Shown here: positions 63,855 through 64,000 of the stretch, one piece after another | Layout: each line of letters begins with the position of its first letter | Numbering within the stretch: the stretch's first letter is position 1 | Source: Cyclobacteriaceae bacterium | Lineage (GTDB): Bacteria; Bacteroidota; Bacteroidia; Cytophagales; Cyclobacteriaceae | Direction of reading: 5' to 3' | Length of the DNA: 64,000 bases | Assembly: GCA_019638395.1 (NCBI GenBank) | Contig: JAHBTX010000001.1 | Coordinates: 186,001 to 250,000 of the forward strand | Notes under the pieces: model-generated | The model's database searches: none | Seen by the model: the letters and a program-made list of their open reading frames with translations, nothing else | What the model was told of the DNA's origin: nothing | Translations under genes and position numbers: made by a program

Positions 63855-64000
63855 ATGAAACACATTTCAATTCTGGTTCCTGAGTCGGCAGTTATGGAAG
63901 CCGTGGCCGATCCGCGGTATGCATTTACCGCTGCCAATCAGTTTTTGGTTGCTGCGGGCAAACGGCCGTTGTTTCAGGTGCAATTGGTAGGCAACACAAC
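63855..64000 (+). CDS. GlxA-type AraC regulator, N-terminal fragment cut by window edge
   Basis: The first 48 codons are present: MKHISILVPESAVMEAVADP then FTAANQFLVAAGKRPLFQVQLVG. This matches the start of the DJ-1/PfpI domain of GlxA-family transcription regulators, whose AraC-type helix-turn-helix would lie beyond the window. It is divergent from the VOC gene, so it may regulate it. Confidence 0.72.
   Translation, partial: MKHISILVPESAVMEAVADPRYAFTAANQFLVAAGKRPLFQVQLVGNT

Overview
The window looks like chromosomal DNA of a member of the Bacteroidota, most likely a Cytophagales-type bacterium. Several genes point this way. They include a subtilase with a C-terminal type IX sorting domain, a 7TM-DISM histidine kinase, a long urocanate hydratase, a DUF4956/lamin-tail operon and many porin-like barrels and lipoproteins. 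Promoters fit the Bacteroidota consensus: the cleanest, upstream of tRNA-Asp and of the first small operon, read TTTG-N19-TANNTTTG. Shine-Dalgarno sequences are mostly weak. Genus cannot be fixed from the sequence alone.

Layout. 1-870: end of a small nucleotidyltransferase operon and a gene-free, hairpin-rich stretch. 870-4994: leftward operon lamin-tail lipoprotein, DUF4956, HlyD, TolC. 5249-28627: mostly housekeeping genes, including an ABC-F ATPase, gyrA, a COG3014/LpoB-like lipoprotein pair, rpe, a T9SS subtilase, trmB-folC, LpxH-like phosphoesterase with a glycosyltransferase, a four-gene overlapping operon MBL-patatin-hutU-acyltransferase, and accA. 28784-28867: a 27-codon hydrophobic microgene with its own -7 box and terminator.

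29201-38053 is an 8.8-kb integrated genetic element in the 3' end of tRNA-Asp(GTC), bounded by a 40/41-bp direct repeat. It carries a tyrosine integrase beside the tRNA, an excisionase-like protein, a replication module (DnaB N-terminal-domain protein and DUF3987 protein) and several small genes. No relaxase or conjugation gene is visible. Between the two replication genes lies a 291-bp palindrome with twelve CGGAAC motifs placed symmetrically about base 31921, which looks like a replication origin. A 1,396-bp insertion sequence (12-bp inverted repeats, 9-bp target duplication) has landed in the gene next to the integrase. The integrase and the DUF3987 protein both lack expected catalytic residues. 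This small, conjugation-free, apparently replicative island resembles in plan the phage-inducible islands of other phyla and is the best candidate for an undescribed system here.

38205-64000 returns to chromosomal genes: oxidoreductase, TetR regulator, gamma-glutamyltransferase, Rieske oxygenase, a higBA toxin-antitoxin pair with an obvious operator, LigD, an MFS transporter, a histone-deacetylase-like hydrolase, a large ABC transporter with an N-terminal TerB-like region, TraB/GumN, an S41 protease, tyrS, a 7TM-DISM kinase, and the start of a GlxA-type regulator cut by the window edge.
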